A program made the position numbers and the translations under genes. This document shows positions 9,319-19,067 of a DNA stretch of 64,000 nt, piece by piece. The DNA comes from CAVTWJ01 sp964525605 (GTDB lineage Bacteria > Oederibacteriota > Muellerivitia > Muellerivitales > Muellerivitaceae). The DNA lies in the NCBI GenBank assembly GCA_964525605.1, contig CAZGKT010000001.1, positions 62,001 to 126,000 on the forward strand, given 5' to 3'. Every line of letters begins with the position of its first letter. Positions within the stretch are counted from its first letter, which is position 1. The notes below the pieces were generated by a model that was not told the origin of the DNA, did not search any database, and saw only the letters and a list, made by a program, of their open reading frames with translations.

Positions 9319-9375
9319 TGGGTGAAGAAGTTTTCAACTTTGGAATCTTGGGAGTCGAAAAGGAAAAGTGAGAAT

Positions 9376-9404
9376 AGTATAAAAGACTTCTAAATAATAC
9401 CCAA
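9376..9404 (-). promoter_or_regulatory. Possible promoter of the purB-S-Q-L-F unit
   Basis: Minus-strand TTGGGT (9399-9404), 17-base spacer, TATACT (9376-9381; 5 of 6 to TATAAT), about 100 bases before the purB start and just downstream of the nfu stop. The hairpin at 9299-9318 would lie in the leader. Confidence 0.4.
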
Positions 9405-9435
9405 ACAAAAACAAAATCAGTTCCCCGATGGAGTT

Positions 9436-9657
9436 CTAGACCGCAACCACTTCCTTGACTTGGGGAATCTGCTCCATGAGGATTCTTTCCACGCCCTGTT
9501 TAAGGGTCATAATGGAGCTTGGACAATGGATGCAGGCGCCTTTGAGTTTGACTTGAACTACTCCATCTTCCGATACGGATATTACTTCAATATTTCCTCC
9601 ATCGGCCTGGAGAATTGGACGGATTTCATCGATCACCCGGTTAACCTGTTCAATCAT
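9436..9657 (-). CDS. NifU C-terminal-domain (Nfu-type) Fe-S protein
   Basis: 73 residues forming a single Nfu domain: VNRVIDEIRPILQADGGNIEV, then LKGACIHCPSSIMTLKQGVE with the CxxC that holds a 4Fe-4S cluster as scaffold or carrier. ATG at 9657 is chosen because GGAGG lies just upstream; a 16-residue in-frame extension lacks family similarity. Such proteins deliver clusters to client enzymes. PurF nearby is predicted to carry a 4Fe-4S cluster, but a direct link is only inference. Confidence 0.92.
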   Translation of the reverse strand: MIEQVNRVIDEIRPILQADGGNIEVISVSEDGVVQVKLKGACIHCPSSIMTLKQGVERILMEQIPQVKEVVAV

Positions 9658-9810
9658 ATTTCCTCCATGAATTTCATCATAAGACCGGCCCTCAAGACTA
9701 ATCAATGTGAAAATAGCTCGACAGATTCATAGCGCCTGCGGCTTTTATCCTAAGGGTCTAGAAATTTAAACGAAAAGTTTAAGCATTACTGGTTAAAACA
9801 GTTTCCGGTT

Positions 9811-10584
9811 TTACGGTTTCCGCAAACTTTCTTCCCAAGGCCAAGTGGAAAAATATGAAAATTGTTTTCTGGCGGTCAGGTCTAATTGAAGAGGGGTTAT
9901 CGATATTACCCCTGATTTGACCTGTGCCACATCCGATTCAGGATTCTCTTCCAGCGGTTCATGTGGGGAGTCCAGGATATAAGCGAAGTGTTCATTCTTT
10001 TCAGCGTGGGGCTCCAAGTCGTCAATATGGCGAAATAGTCCTTGATGGGTCAAGGCAGCACCTTTGATATTCTCTGATGGTAGGGGCGGAACGTTTACAT
10101 TTAGGAAAATGCCTGGGGGAATAGGGGACCGTAATATTTGCTGGCAAAGGAAAGCCGTAAACCGGGCCGCCACGGTAAAATCTTTCGATTGATGGGAAGC
10201 TAGCGAAACAGCGATGGCGGGAATTCCCAGTAGGACCGCTTCGGCAGCTGCTGCCACTGTTCCAGAATAAAGGATGAGGGAACCGTAATTCGCTCCCTGG
10301 TTAATTCCCGATATCACCAAATCTGGTTTTTCTGGCAGTAGCTTTAAAACGGCCGTTCGCACACAATCCGCAGGGGTACTGGAAATTCGGCAGGCGAATA
10401 CTGTTCCTGGCCAAGAAGCTGTCTGTACACGAAAGGGTTTCCTAAGAGATATTGAATGTCCACTAGCGCTAGATTGCTCATCCGGCGCTGATATAAAAAT
10501 TTCTCCTAGAGGTTGAACAGCCTCGAATAGGGATTTTAATCCAGGGGCATCAAACCCATCATCATTGGTTAGAAGAATTTTCAT
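9811..10584 (-). CDS. surE: 5'/3'-nucleotidase SurE
   Basis: Metal-dependent nucleoside monophosphatase of the SurE family, 257 residues. N terminus MKILLTNDDGFDAPG carries the metal-binding Asp pair. APDEQSSASGHSISL, SSTPADCV and VISGINQGANYG are the other family blocks. ATG at 10584 matches the family start; an upstream in-frame TTG (10602) adds nothing. 87 bases downstream of bamA, so possibly cotranscribed with it. Confidence 0.95.
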   Translation of the reverse strand: MKILLTNDDGFDAPGLKSLFEAVQPLGEIFISAPDEQSSASGHSISLRKPFRVQTASWPGTVFACRISSTPADCVRTAVLKLLPEKPDLVISGINQGANYGSLILYSGTVAAAAEAVLLGIPAIAVSLASHQSKDFTVAARFTAFLCQQILRSPIPPGIFLNVNVPPLPSENIKGAALTHQGLFRHIDDLEPHAEKNEHFAYILDSPHEPLEENPESDVAQVKSGVISITPLQLDLTARKQFSYFSTWPWEESLRKP

Positions 10585-10671
10585 CGGGCCAGGATAAGGC
10601 AAAAGGTTTGCACATACGATAAAAGTACGATTGAAGCATTTTAGTAATTTCCAAACCCGCTATTTCCATTT

Positions 10672-13020
10672 TTAGAATAAGTTCCCAAGGTTGAAATGAA
10701 GAACACCCCCCGGTGGTGCAGCTGTGGTTGGAAGCGAAGAATCGATGGGCCATCCATAATCCAACCGGATGTCCATAATAGTTCCAGGAATTGTTAAACG
10801 CAGACCAATTCCCGCGCCAAATTGCACTTGGTTTTCACCGCCGAAAACATTGTAGGGAGTGGACCAAGCATCTCCGGTGTCGAAAAAGACCACCCCACGC
10901 AATGGCCCGGCGATGGGATGTTTGAGTTCATTATTCCAAACAAACAAGGCATTGCCACCCTGAATGGGTCCAATCGTTCTTTCGTTGTACCCACGTACAG
11001 TATCGGTTCCGCCTGCGTAAAATTTTTCATATATAGGCACATCTGAATAACCGCGACCTGAAAACCAGTAGCCCTGAGCAGCACCTAAACGAACATGTTC
11101 TCCCAGAACAAAATCAAGCGGCAGGGGAATGAAATGGCTTGAATCTTCAATCAATTTGAGGAAGTTATTGTCAAATCCGAGTGGTCCGCCGGCGATTTCA
11201 AAGGACAACTGATGCTTCCAACCAGTATGAGGGTCGAAATAATTATCTCGGTTGTCATAAGTTATACGGGGGGTAAAACTGGAAGTAGTACTGTTGGAAG
11301 CCTGAATATACTGCGAGGTCCCGGGAGTTGAATAATACTGACCCACGTTTTCAATCTGGACATTTTCAAGCAAGTAGGTGCCGTTCACGGTCCAAAACCG
11401 GCTCAAACGTCGGCCCAGGCTGATAGATCCGCCTACGCTTATTTCTGTGTAAAATTGGGTTGACCCATAGGTCGGATCAGGTACTGCTGTTGTGTAAATA
11501 CGAGTGGTATCAAAGAGATTCACGCCCAGTGAAGTTGGAGTATTAAAAAGCCAGGGTTCGGTGAATCCAATCGCCACACTGGTTTGCGAAGCCCCAAATT
11601 GTAAATCCAAGTTGACTTTCTGGCCCTTGCCGAAAAGGTTGGCTTCTTCAAGCTTCAAGTTTCCAATGAAACCATCCACCGAACTATAGCCGCCCCCTAA
11701 GCTGATCGTGCCTGTCTTGCGTTCCTTTACCCGAAAAACCAGAATTTCTTTCCCAGGGGAGTCGCCTGGTTCCACTTCGGGGTTAACCTCATCAAAAAAA
11801 CCAAGATTGTAGAGGTTGCCCGCTGATGCTTTAATTCTGTCGGCTTCAAATTTGTCCCCAGCTTTGATGAGTAATTCACGACGGATCACATAATCCTGGG
11901 TCTTGTAATTACCAACAATTTTGATGTCCTGAACGTAGGCCACTTGGCCTTCGGTTATGTTAAAAGTGATATCTGCTTTTTTTAAATCATCGTCGTAATC
12001 AATCTTCGGGACCAATCCGGCGTATATATAACCTTTGTCAGCATAAAGGGTTTTCATTTTTTTTATGCCATCGTCTAAGTCGTTTTGCCGCAGGATTGTT
12101 TTGGCAGATAAATTAAGGGCTTTTTTTAAATCACTATCATCAAATTGAATGTTTCCGTGAAATTGTACGTCGCCGAGGAGGTATTGAATGCCCTCTTGAA
12201 TCGTGATGTAAAAATATACTTTCTTCCGAGCTGTGCTTAATTTTTCTTTATGGTTTAAAACGACTGCCTTCAAGTATCCTTCGTCATGATAAAAATCTTC
12301 AATGGCTTTCAAGTCATCTGCCAAAGCATCCGGTTGGTATTTTTCGCCCTCTCGATTTTTTTTAATTTGATTGGCGACTTTCTGAGAGCTGAAAGCCTGG
12401 TTGCCTAATACCGTTATGAATCCAACTTTGATTTGATCTCCCTCAGTAATATCAATAGTGACGGTAATCTTATTAGTCCCACCATCCAATTGAGTGGAAG
12501 AAACTACCAAAACAGTTGGATAACCCTCATCTTGATAAACTTTTCGTACTGAGTCTAAATCATCGTTGAGTTTGGCCGGATCGAAAGCATCACCCGGGGA
12601 AGTTTTCATTTCCTCAAGAAATTTGTGAGAATCCCATTTCTTGTTCCCCCTGAAAATTATCTTTCCGACAAGGGGTCGTTCCTCGACCTTGAAGGTTACG
12701 ATCAAATCCCCCGGATTGTTTCCTTTTTGAACATCCGCCTTGACGCTTGTAAAGTTTCCCATCGCAAAAAGACTATGCAAATCCATTCTGATTTTGCGTA
12801 AGGAGAACGGATCACCTTCTTTCTCGGTTAAGTGCCCAAAAAGAAGAAGGGCTGAAACATTTTTATTTCCTTCCACTTTCAATGAAGCAATTTTGGCTGA
12901 ATTCACTTGAGTTGGAATAGGCGTTTGAGATTGTCCGGCGGAAACTAAAAACAAAACCAATAAAGCAGGCAAGGGCCAAATTAGTTTTCGGAAAAGGTGT
13001 CTAAAAGTTTTTGTGGGCAA
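10672..13020 (-). CDS. bamA: Outer-membrane assembly protein BamA (Omp85)
   Basis: Inserts beta-barrel proteins in the outer membrane. 782 residues: signal peptide (about 1-32, LPALLVLFLVSAGQSQ), roughly five POTRA domains to about residue 425, then a 16-strand-type barrel. The barrel has the Omp85 VRGY motif (GGTDTVRGYNERTIGP) and a terminal phenylalanine (FNLGNLF), the classical barrel-end signal. TTG start at 13020 with GGAG 9 bases upstream. Its position directly after tamB would also suit a TamA, but TamA has three POTRA domains, so BamA is more likely. A promoter candidate lies in the gap after tamB. Confidence 0.94.
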   Translation of the reverse strand: MPTKTFRHLFRKLIWPLPALLVLFLVSAGQSQTPIPTQVNSAKIASLKVEGNKNVSALLLFGHLTEKEGDPFSLRKIRMDLHSLFAMGNFTSVKADVQKGNNPGDLIVTFKVEERPLVGKIIFRGNKKWDSHKFLEEMKTSPGDAFDPAKLNDDLDSVRKVYQDEGYPTVLVVSSTQLDGGTNKITVTIDITEGDQIKVGFITVLGNQAFSSQKVANQIKKNREGEKYQPDALADDLKAIEDFYHDEGYLKAVVLNHKEKLSTARKKVYFYITIQEGIQYLLGDVQFHGNIQFDDSDLKKALNLSAKTILRQNDLDDGIKKMKTLYADKGYIYAGLVPKIDYDDDLKKADITFNITEGQVAYVQDIKIVGNYKTQDYVIRRELLIKAGDKFEADRIKASAGNLYNLGFFDEVNPEVEPGDSPGKEILVFRVKERKTGTISLGGGYSSVDGFIGNLKLEEANLFGKGQKVNLDLQFGASQTSVAIGFTEPWLFNTPTSLGVNLFDTTRIYTTAVPDPTYGSTQFYTEISVGGSISLGRRLSRFWTVNGTYLLENVQIENVGQYYSTPGTSQYIQASNSTTSSFTPRITYDNRDNYFDPHTGWKHQLSFEIAGGPLGFDNNFLKLIEDSSHFIPLPLDFVLGEHVRLGAAQGYWFSGRGYSDVPIYEKFYAGGTDTVRGYNERTIGPIQGGNALFVWNNELKHPIAGPLRGVVFFDTGDAWSTPYNVFGGENQVQFGAGIGLRLTIPGTIMDIRLDYGWPIDSSLPTTAAPPGGVLHFNLGNLF

Positions 13021-13093
13021 AATCGTACACTCCAGAAGGTCTCCATCAACACATAAGCTTCAGGTGCGTTGAGAGGGCCAGGCAAAGGCGGTA

Positions 13094-13123
13094 ATTCTAA
13101 CATGATAAAAGTAAATAGGGCAA
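13094..13123 (-). promoter_or_regulatory. Possible bamA promoter with extended -10
   Basis: Minus-strand TTGCCC (13118-13123), 18-base spacer, TAGAAT (13094-13099), preceded by TGT so that the -10 is of extended type. Placed about 75 bases before the bamA start, in the 165-base gap after tamB. Confidence 0.45.
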
Positions 13124-13185
13124 ACGAAACCCCTATCGCCGGTTTGGACGGACAGGACGACGAAAATGAGCCGGAAGATTACTGA

Positions 13186-16100
13186 CTATTCCGATATCGC
13201 AGGAATTTTCAAGATACTAATCGCCTCATTCCCGTTTGGGTCTTTAGCTGAAATTAGAATCTTGTAATCCTGGTTTTCACTCAGATTTTCAACATCCAAT
13301 TCATGTTTGTAATTCCAGTCGCTTTTATCAGGTATAACCCGGATCATTGTTCCCGTAGAATCAAAAATACGAACCTCGCTCTTATTAGTTTTGTCCAATT
13401 CCCAAACAAAATGATATTTACCTTTGCCCATCGGGTAATAATCAGATCTTTCAAACCGAGGCTTTTCCTTGTCTCCTGGTTTTGGAGAAATCATATCGGG
13501 TAAATCCGTCTTAAACTTTATTTCCCCTCGGGTTTCGGTTTGATTTACGTCGTTTTGACCTTCTGAAAGACTTAATGTAAGTTTAGGGGTCAAGGAATAA
13601 TTAAGGCCAAACCGCCCCTGCCATTCAACTGCGTTACTATAAATATCCCTCCCAGTACCCATGACTGTTTCAATAGAGAGACGTGGGTCAATCGGTTTAG
13701 TGATAACCACTTGTAACAAAGGTAAAGCGGAACCTGCTAAGGTGTTTCCTGCAGGTTCAATAGACTGTGTTCCGCTAATCGGGCCAGAATTAGATCCGGA
13801 ACCACCGCCAATTGGGTTTCCTTTGATTTGAACGTCAGCGCCAATCCAATTTGAAATAAAAGGCCTAATTTGAGCCGTGATGTAATTGGTTCCAACTCGA
13901 TTTAATGCATCAACAACCGCAGAACCAGCTGCTTGACCGATATTCTGTTGGTATAGTTGTTGAAGCTGTTGGCTGGAGTAGGCCTGTCCCGAATAACCAG
14001 TCATGTCCCGGCCAAATATGACGTAAGAAAGAAGAACTTTTTGTTGGATATCTTTATCGTTCGAACTAAACCGGGGGTTAGAATCCAGATCAAAATTAAT
14101 ATCTCCAAATGTTCCTTTAAAATTAACAAAAACATCCATATCGGTGTGTTCGACTGACCCTCCGGGCGTCATCAATTCAACATTGAGAAATTTATCTGAA
14201 GCGTGGCCTTCCAACATTGGAAGTTTTCCTTTAGGTATTTCGAGACGTGCATCCTGTAATTGAAATTCATGACTTAAATACCGGAGTGTTCCCTTGCTCG
14301 AGCCGGCCGTTCCATGACATTGAATGCCAGCTTCCTCCGCAGTCCGATTGGAATCTTTCCCCTCGATGGTAATAACATCTCCCGGATCCACCTTTAGTTC
14401 TAAATAATTGGTATTGGAATCGTTCGAGTACCAGGTGTTTTTCCCGGACAACAAATTTAGTTCAAAAAACACATTTGCCAACTCCCTGTATTCGATTTTT
14501 TCTCCATGTTCATCCCGAGCTTCTTCCGGCGGAAAAGTATAATGGCCAGTGTCCAGAAGAGCTGTTCCGATGACGTGTGGTTCGTTAATTGACCCAGTGA
14601 TAAGTAATGGGTCGTCTGGAGTTTGACCGTAAAAATAGATCTCACCCCATTCCCCTTTATGCATGATGGTCGGGACATTTAGCCAAAGCCCATGTTCCCC
14701 AACAGTCCGAACCATGAAATCAAGATATTGAGGAATGAAATTGTCCAAGATCATTTTAGATTTTTCTATTGGCGGAGACGTAATAAAAACTCTGCCTTGG
14801 CCAACCTGAAAATTCAAATCTTCCACAGCCAGTTTGTTATCTCTAACTTTAATTCGTCCGTTTATATCGTCCAACGATTGAGCAATCATGAAAGGCACCA
14901 TCCGACAGCTGCTAAGTCCAAGATCTAGTGTTGATAAGTATGGATTGTCCAAAGTCCCGGTGACATGAGCGTCGAAATACATTGCCCCTTTAGCCTCTTT
15001 TGCCAGCCCCGCTGCAAGAAGAATACTGAAGTCCCCCCTTTCCATTTTCGCATGGATGTCCATTTCCTGGTTTTTGGCCGAAATACGAGTCGAGTCGGTG
15101 AGCGCAAGTGGCAAATTTCCATAAAGTGTGAAGTCATAAAGTCCACTTCTGCTAATTTCAATCGGAGAATCCACATCGCCCAAAAACAGGATGTCGTTTT
15201 TTGACTTAAGTTCAGCAGTGAAAAGATCGAATTTTAATTGTCCAATCTGTCCCCCGTTTACCGTTAAAGACGAAGTCATAATCGGGTGGGCAATGGGCCC
15301 GTCAAATACCATGTGATAATTTGCTATTCCTGTCAGAGGAAAATCGGGCAGGAGCCACTTGGCTACATCATGAATTGGAATATCCTTTGCGTCCGACGTC
15401 AAATGACTTTCACCTTTTAGATCCAATGTTCCATCAACGGAAAACGCAGCAGGCGCATTCAGTAATTTAATTTGTTGGAAGATGATTTTGTCAGGTTGCG
15501 AAAGATCTAGGATGCCAACCAATTGGGGTCTGGGCGCTTTAAATGCTAAAAGCTCAATCACATGGTGCTTAACCCGGAGATTAAGCTCGAAAGGGTTTGA
15601 TTTAGATGACGTGGGGTTTGAATCCAAAATGGAAAGGCTGCCCGAAAATGTCGGTTTTTCGGAAGATTCGTTCAAGAAAAGATCTCCAGTGACATTAATT
15701 TTGCTTGTCAAATTAAAAAGAGAAATTGATAGATTTTGTGAGGAACCCGCTAAAGAGAGTGACAGATGGGAGGAGTCAGCAGGATCAAAAAAAAGGCTTC
15801 CCCTCTCGATATTAATTTCCCCTTTAGGAAGGGTTAATCGGGAATTGTCTAAAAACATTCGTCCATCGCTATACCCACAATGGAGTTCGCCCGAGACAAC
15901 TTGGTTATCATCAAATTGCAGATTCTCCCCCGCCATAGAAAAATTAAAATTTAGTTTTGCCCATGTTCCCCCTAACGTTAGATTTCCTTTTAACGAACCT
16001 GCAGTGCGATGTTTACTGGGATCCAGATCGGGGAAAAAAAGAAGAAGTCGATCCAAACTGTCACTAAAAGGCCCCTCCAAGACTACCTTGCAATCGGGAG

Positions 16101-19053
16101 CCCAAAATCCCTTAGGCGAATCCAGCGAACCAGTAAGCTGGTAAGTGGATTTTTTATTTCCCAATTTAAAAATTGGTTCAATGTGAGTTCGATCGCCGGA
16201 AAAAGTTAAACTTAAATTTTCAAAAGTGAATTTTTTGGCAATAATCCCATCGGCGATTTGCAAATCACCGACTAATGGCAAAATTTCCCACGTCCCTGGT
16301 CCGAAATGTAACTTTCCTGATAAGGTACCATTAACGTTCATGTTATTTGGAATGAATTGAGTTAGTTCAGGCATCTTGGAAATCAAGGTGGGAGAAATAT
16401 TTATGGAACCACTGAAGGAAGGCACTAAATGGCTCAAGTCAATATTTGCCCGTCCTTCCATGGAATCCCCCAATTGAAATTTCCCATCTAATACTAGATC
16501 CCGGGAAACAGCATCTAATGTGAACCTCGTGAAAGAATATTGGTTCGTTTTTCCATTACCCAAGCTAAAGCCTTCTGTGGAAAATCTTCCGGTCCAGTTT
16601 TTAAACCAGGGTTCCATGGTTTGGGCTGTCCAACTAAAATTTCCGTTTAAAAAAGGGCCATGACCAAATTGAAAGTTCTTAGCGAATAATCTCAAGTTCA
16701 TTTGCCCTGGTTGGGTGTTCGTATCCCAGGCTCCGCTGGCAATAAAACTGTTCGCTCCTTGAGTCAGTTTAAATTTTCTTATCAGCAATTTTCCTTGGTC
16801 GCGGTTCATAGAGGCTTCCAACTGATCAGCCCACCAATCCCCTAATTTAAACCCCGAGACCACCGCATCACCTTCCACGACAGGATTATTTTTAAGACCC
16901 GAAACATGAAGGCGGCCAGTTAAAAGACCCTCAAAAGGTTGAGCCGGATTGGACCAGCCGGATAATTCAGCTACAGTGGAAAGAGGAAACTTTTGGGCAT
17001 TGAAGGTTAAATCCTGAGAATCGTCTTCACGACCATAATGCCCGTGAGCTGAAAAGATCGGACCATATTCAAGGTCTTTAATAAACCAAGACTCACGGTT
17101 GTAATACAAATCAACGAATAACGGATAGGATTGTGGTTTAACGATTTTTATGGGGTGACTAGTTTGTAATTCAGCTGAAATTGGGTTAACTCTTGTTATG
17201 ATTACATTTTGACCATTAATCTGAATAGATCCTTCAGGATTATGCCTGGTTCCAAAATTATGAATATTTATTTCAACCAAACCTTTTACGTCGTTAAAAC
17301 GTTCATGAAATAGCGGGATTAGTTCTAACTTTATTTTTTTACCATTAATGTTTTTAAACGAAAAGTCCATCGGTTTATCTAAATCCTTGGGAAAGAATCC
17401 AGTACCGGTCAACCCCGTCCCGTCGGCAAACGTTAGTTCGGTTTGCAATACCTGCCAACCATCGGTAGTTTCATGAACTTCTGTTTTCATGTGTTCTTGC
17501 CCGTTTATTTTGGAATTCAGGGTTATAACGCCATCCTCCCATTTGAATATGTTTTGCATGGAATAAGCGTCATGAGTTTCAGTGGCGTTGAAATCCGTTT
17601 GATTCAACGCCGAAACAATGGGATTTTGAATTGTCCCGGACAATTGAACTTGAGCTTTGGCTATTCCAAAAAACTCTCTCAACCCATAGGAGAGAAATAA
17701 TTTTCCAGTGTCCAGATTTTTTAATTCAGCCGTAATTGATAGGGGCGCGTCAGCCTGCCCGGTGAGACCAATTTGTCCCTGTGCGGAAAATGTACCGTCA
17801 TAAAGGTTTCCTTCTAAATGAGTAAGTGTAAGGTTCCCCGCTTCATACCGCCCCTGAGCTTTAAACCCATCAAGAATAATTTCACCTATTTTTGAAGATT
17901 CTAAATTTGCTTCACCCGTAAGTATGGGATTTTGATAAGTTCCATTGACCAGCAAGGACGCTTTGCCCTTCCCTTCCCAGGGCGGCCCTTTTAATTTCAG
18001 CAAACCGGATGAAAGGCTGGACAACAAAAGATCTTCAGTCGTTGCTTTGATCTGAATGGGCCGCCCGTCCCAAGGCCACAATCCGTGGGCGCTCCAGATG
18101 GTACCGCTCGTACTAAAGGTCAGATCCCCAGGTATTTCTATCTCGTTGGATCGAACTGAAATCCGACCGTTTATCTGCTCAAAAGTAGCTGCAAGAGGCT
18201 TTGGCGAAACAAGTGAAGCACCGTGCAAATTGACCCGGGAATCAAACCAAAAACCGCGTTCGGGTTGAAACACGAGAGGGCACTCCGCATCCACCCTGCC
18301 CCCATTTAATTTCCAACCGGCCAAATCCTGAAGAATTGCACCCGCTTGGACAAGGGGCCAATCCGTTAATTGAGCCTTTCCTGAAACTTTCAGGTGATCC
18401 AAATGAAGGCTGCCAGTGAATCGTAGGCTTCCCCCCGCAGAGGAATCGGCCGGTTGGGCTGAAAATACCAAGGACCAATCGTTTGCATCGTTCGAGAAGG
18501 CTTCAAAATCCACACCCGTTAATTGGTTTTGCGTTTCTTTACCCGCATTTACGGATAGCGACCCTTCTTTGACGTATAAACGAGGCGCTGGAACCAAGAA
18601 AACAGGAATTGTGAAATGTTGTATGGACAGAAGACCGGAAACAGGAACAGTGTGCCCAGTTTCTGGGATCGAGGATTGAATACGGATCAAGGTAACCTGG
18701 GGTTTGATAATTCGAAGTGAGCGAACGCAATTTTCTAGCGCCTTTTTCTTGAATAGCAGGTTCAAAAGGTCCAGATTCACTTCGACTTGGCTTGCTTTCA
18801 GATGGGTTTGCCAGGCGGATCCAGGTAAATCCAAAACAAGGTCCCGCAATACAATTTCGCCGAACAGGTTTCCCCTAACGGATGAAAGAGATACTGGCCC
18901 TTGAGAAACTTTTTCCAAACCCCTAACGATGAGGGGCTTAAGCTCAATTTCAACGAGGTGGTCGAAACCAAGAAATAAAAGACCTAAAAAAGCCAAAAGA
19001 CCCATGGAACCCAAAAGCCATCTTGGCCGTCGAGGCCGGGGTTGGGCGGCCAT
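13186..19053 (-). CDS. tamB: TamB/DUF490-family envelope lipid-transport protein
   Basis: Very large (1955 residues) AsmA-like bridge protein. It has a basic N terminus, one membrane anchor (about residues 12-32) and more than 1500 residues of repeated beta-strand modules expected to form a long hydrophobic groove across the periplasm. The C-terminal DUF490 part includes LLSYVIFGRDM, NYITAQIRPFISNWIGADVQIKGNP and a strand-rich end. Family roles are phospholipid transport to, and assembly of, the outer membrane with an Omp85 partner; bamA follows. ATG at 19053 with AAGGAG 5 bases upstream. Beyond the DUF490 domain there is an unusual extra ~105-residue module (about 13189-13500) that looks like a FlgD/Fn3-type beta sandwich. 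Confidence 0.93.
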   Translation of the reverse strand: MAAQPRPRRPRWLLGSMGLLAFLGLLFLGFDHLVEIELKPLIVRGLEKVSQGPVSLSSVRGNLFGEIVLRDLVLDLPGSAWQTHLKASQVEVNLDLLNLLFKKKALENCVRSLRIIKPQVTLIRIQSSIPETGHTVPVSGLLSIQHFTIPVFLVPAPRLYVKEGSLSVNAGKETQNQLTGVDFEAFSNDANDWSLVFSAQPADSSAGGSLRFTGSLHLDHLKVSGKAQLTDWPLVQAGAILQDLAGWKLNGGRVDAECPLVFQPERGFWFDSRVNLHGASLVSPKPLAATFEQINGRISVRSNEIEIPGDLTFSTSGTIWSAHGLWPWDGRPIQIKATTEDLLLSSLSSGLLKLKGPPWEGKGKASLLVNGTYQNPILTGEANLESSKIGEIILDGFKAQGRYEAGNLTLTHLEGNLYDGTFSAQGQIGLTGQADAPLSITAELKNLDTGKLFLSYGLREFFGIAKAQVQLSGTIQNPIVSALNQTDFNATETHDAYSMQNIFKWEDGVITLNSKINGQEHMKTEVHETTDGWQVLQTELTFADGTGLTGTGFFPKDLDKPMDFSFKNINGKKIKLELIPLFHERFNDVKGLVEINIHNFGTRHNPEGSIQINGQNVIITRVNPISAELQTSHPIKIVKPQSYPLFVDLYYNRESWFIKDLEYGPIFSAHGHYGREDDSQDLTFNAQKFPLSTVAELSGWSNPAQPFEGLLTGRLHVSGLKNNPVVEGDAVVSGFKLGDWWADQLEASMNRDQGKLLIRKFKLTQGANSFIASGAWDTNTQPGQMNLRLFAKNFQFGHGPFLNGNFSWTAQTMEPWFKNWTGRFSTEGFSLGNGKTNQYSFTRFTLDAVSRDLVLDGKFQLGDSMEGRANIDLSHLVPSFSGSINISPTLISKMPELTQFIPNNMNVNGTLSGKLHFGPGTWEILPLVGDLQIADGIIAKKFTFENLSLTFSGDRTHIEPIFKLGNKKSTYQLTGSLDSPKGFWAPDCKVVLEGPFSDSLDRLLLFFPDLDPSKHRTAGSLKGNLTLGGTWAKLNFNFSMAGENLQFDDNQVVSGELHCGYSDGRMFLDNSRLTLPKGEINIERGSLFFDPADSSHLSLSLAGSSQNLSISLFNLTSKINVTGDLFLNESSEKPTFSGSLSILDSNPTSSKSNPFELNLRVKHHVIELLAFKAPRPQLVGILDLSQPDKIIFQQIKLLNAPAAFSVDGTLDLKGESHLTSDAKDIPIHDVAKWLLPDFPLTGIANYHMVFDGPIAHPIMTSSLTVNGGQIGQLKFDLFTAELKSKNDILFLGDVDSPIEISRSGLYDFTLYGNLPLALTDSTRISAKNQEMDIHAKMERGDFSILLAAGLAKEAKGAMYFDAHVTGTLDNPYLSTLDLGLSSCRMVPFMIAQSLDDINGRIKVRDNKLAVEDLNFQVGQGRVFITSPPIEKSKMILDNFIPQYLDFMVRTVGEHGLWLNVPTIMHKGEWGEIYFYGQTPDDPLLITGSINEPHVIGTALLDTGHYTFPPEEARDEHGEKIEYRELANVFFELNLLSGKNTWYSNDSNTNYLELKVDPGDVITIEGKDSNRTAEEAGIQCHGTAGSSKGTLRYLSHEFQLQDARLEIPKGKLPMLEGHASDKFLNVELMTPGGSVEHTDMDVFVNFKGTFGDINFDLDSNPRFSSNDKDIQQKVLLSYVIFGRDMTGYSGQAYSSQQLQQLYQQNIGQAAGSAVVDALNRVGTNYITAQIRPFISNWIGADVQIKGNPIGGGSGSNSGPISGTQSIEPAGNTLAGSALPLLQVVITKPIDPRLSIETVMGTGRDIYSNAVEWQGRFGLNYSLTPKLTLSLSEGQNDVNQTETRGEIKFKTDLPDMISPKPGDKEKPRFERSDYYPMGKGKYHFVWELDKTNKSEVRIFDSTGTMIRVIPDKSDWNYKHELDVENLSENQDYKILISAKDPNGNEAISILKIPAISE

Positions 19054-19067
19054 AGGGACTCCTTACG

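Noticed and set aside
15482..16144. 220-residue plus-strand ORF inside tamB
   Set aside because: Antisense to a confident coding frame, no family features and no promoter or ribosome site.
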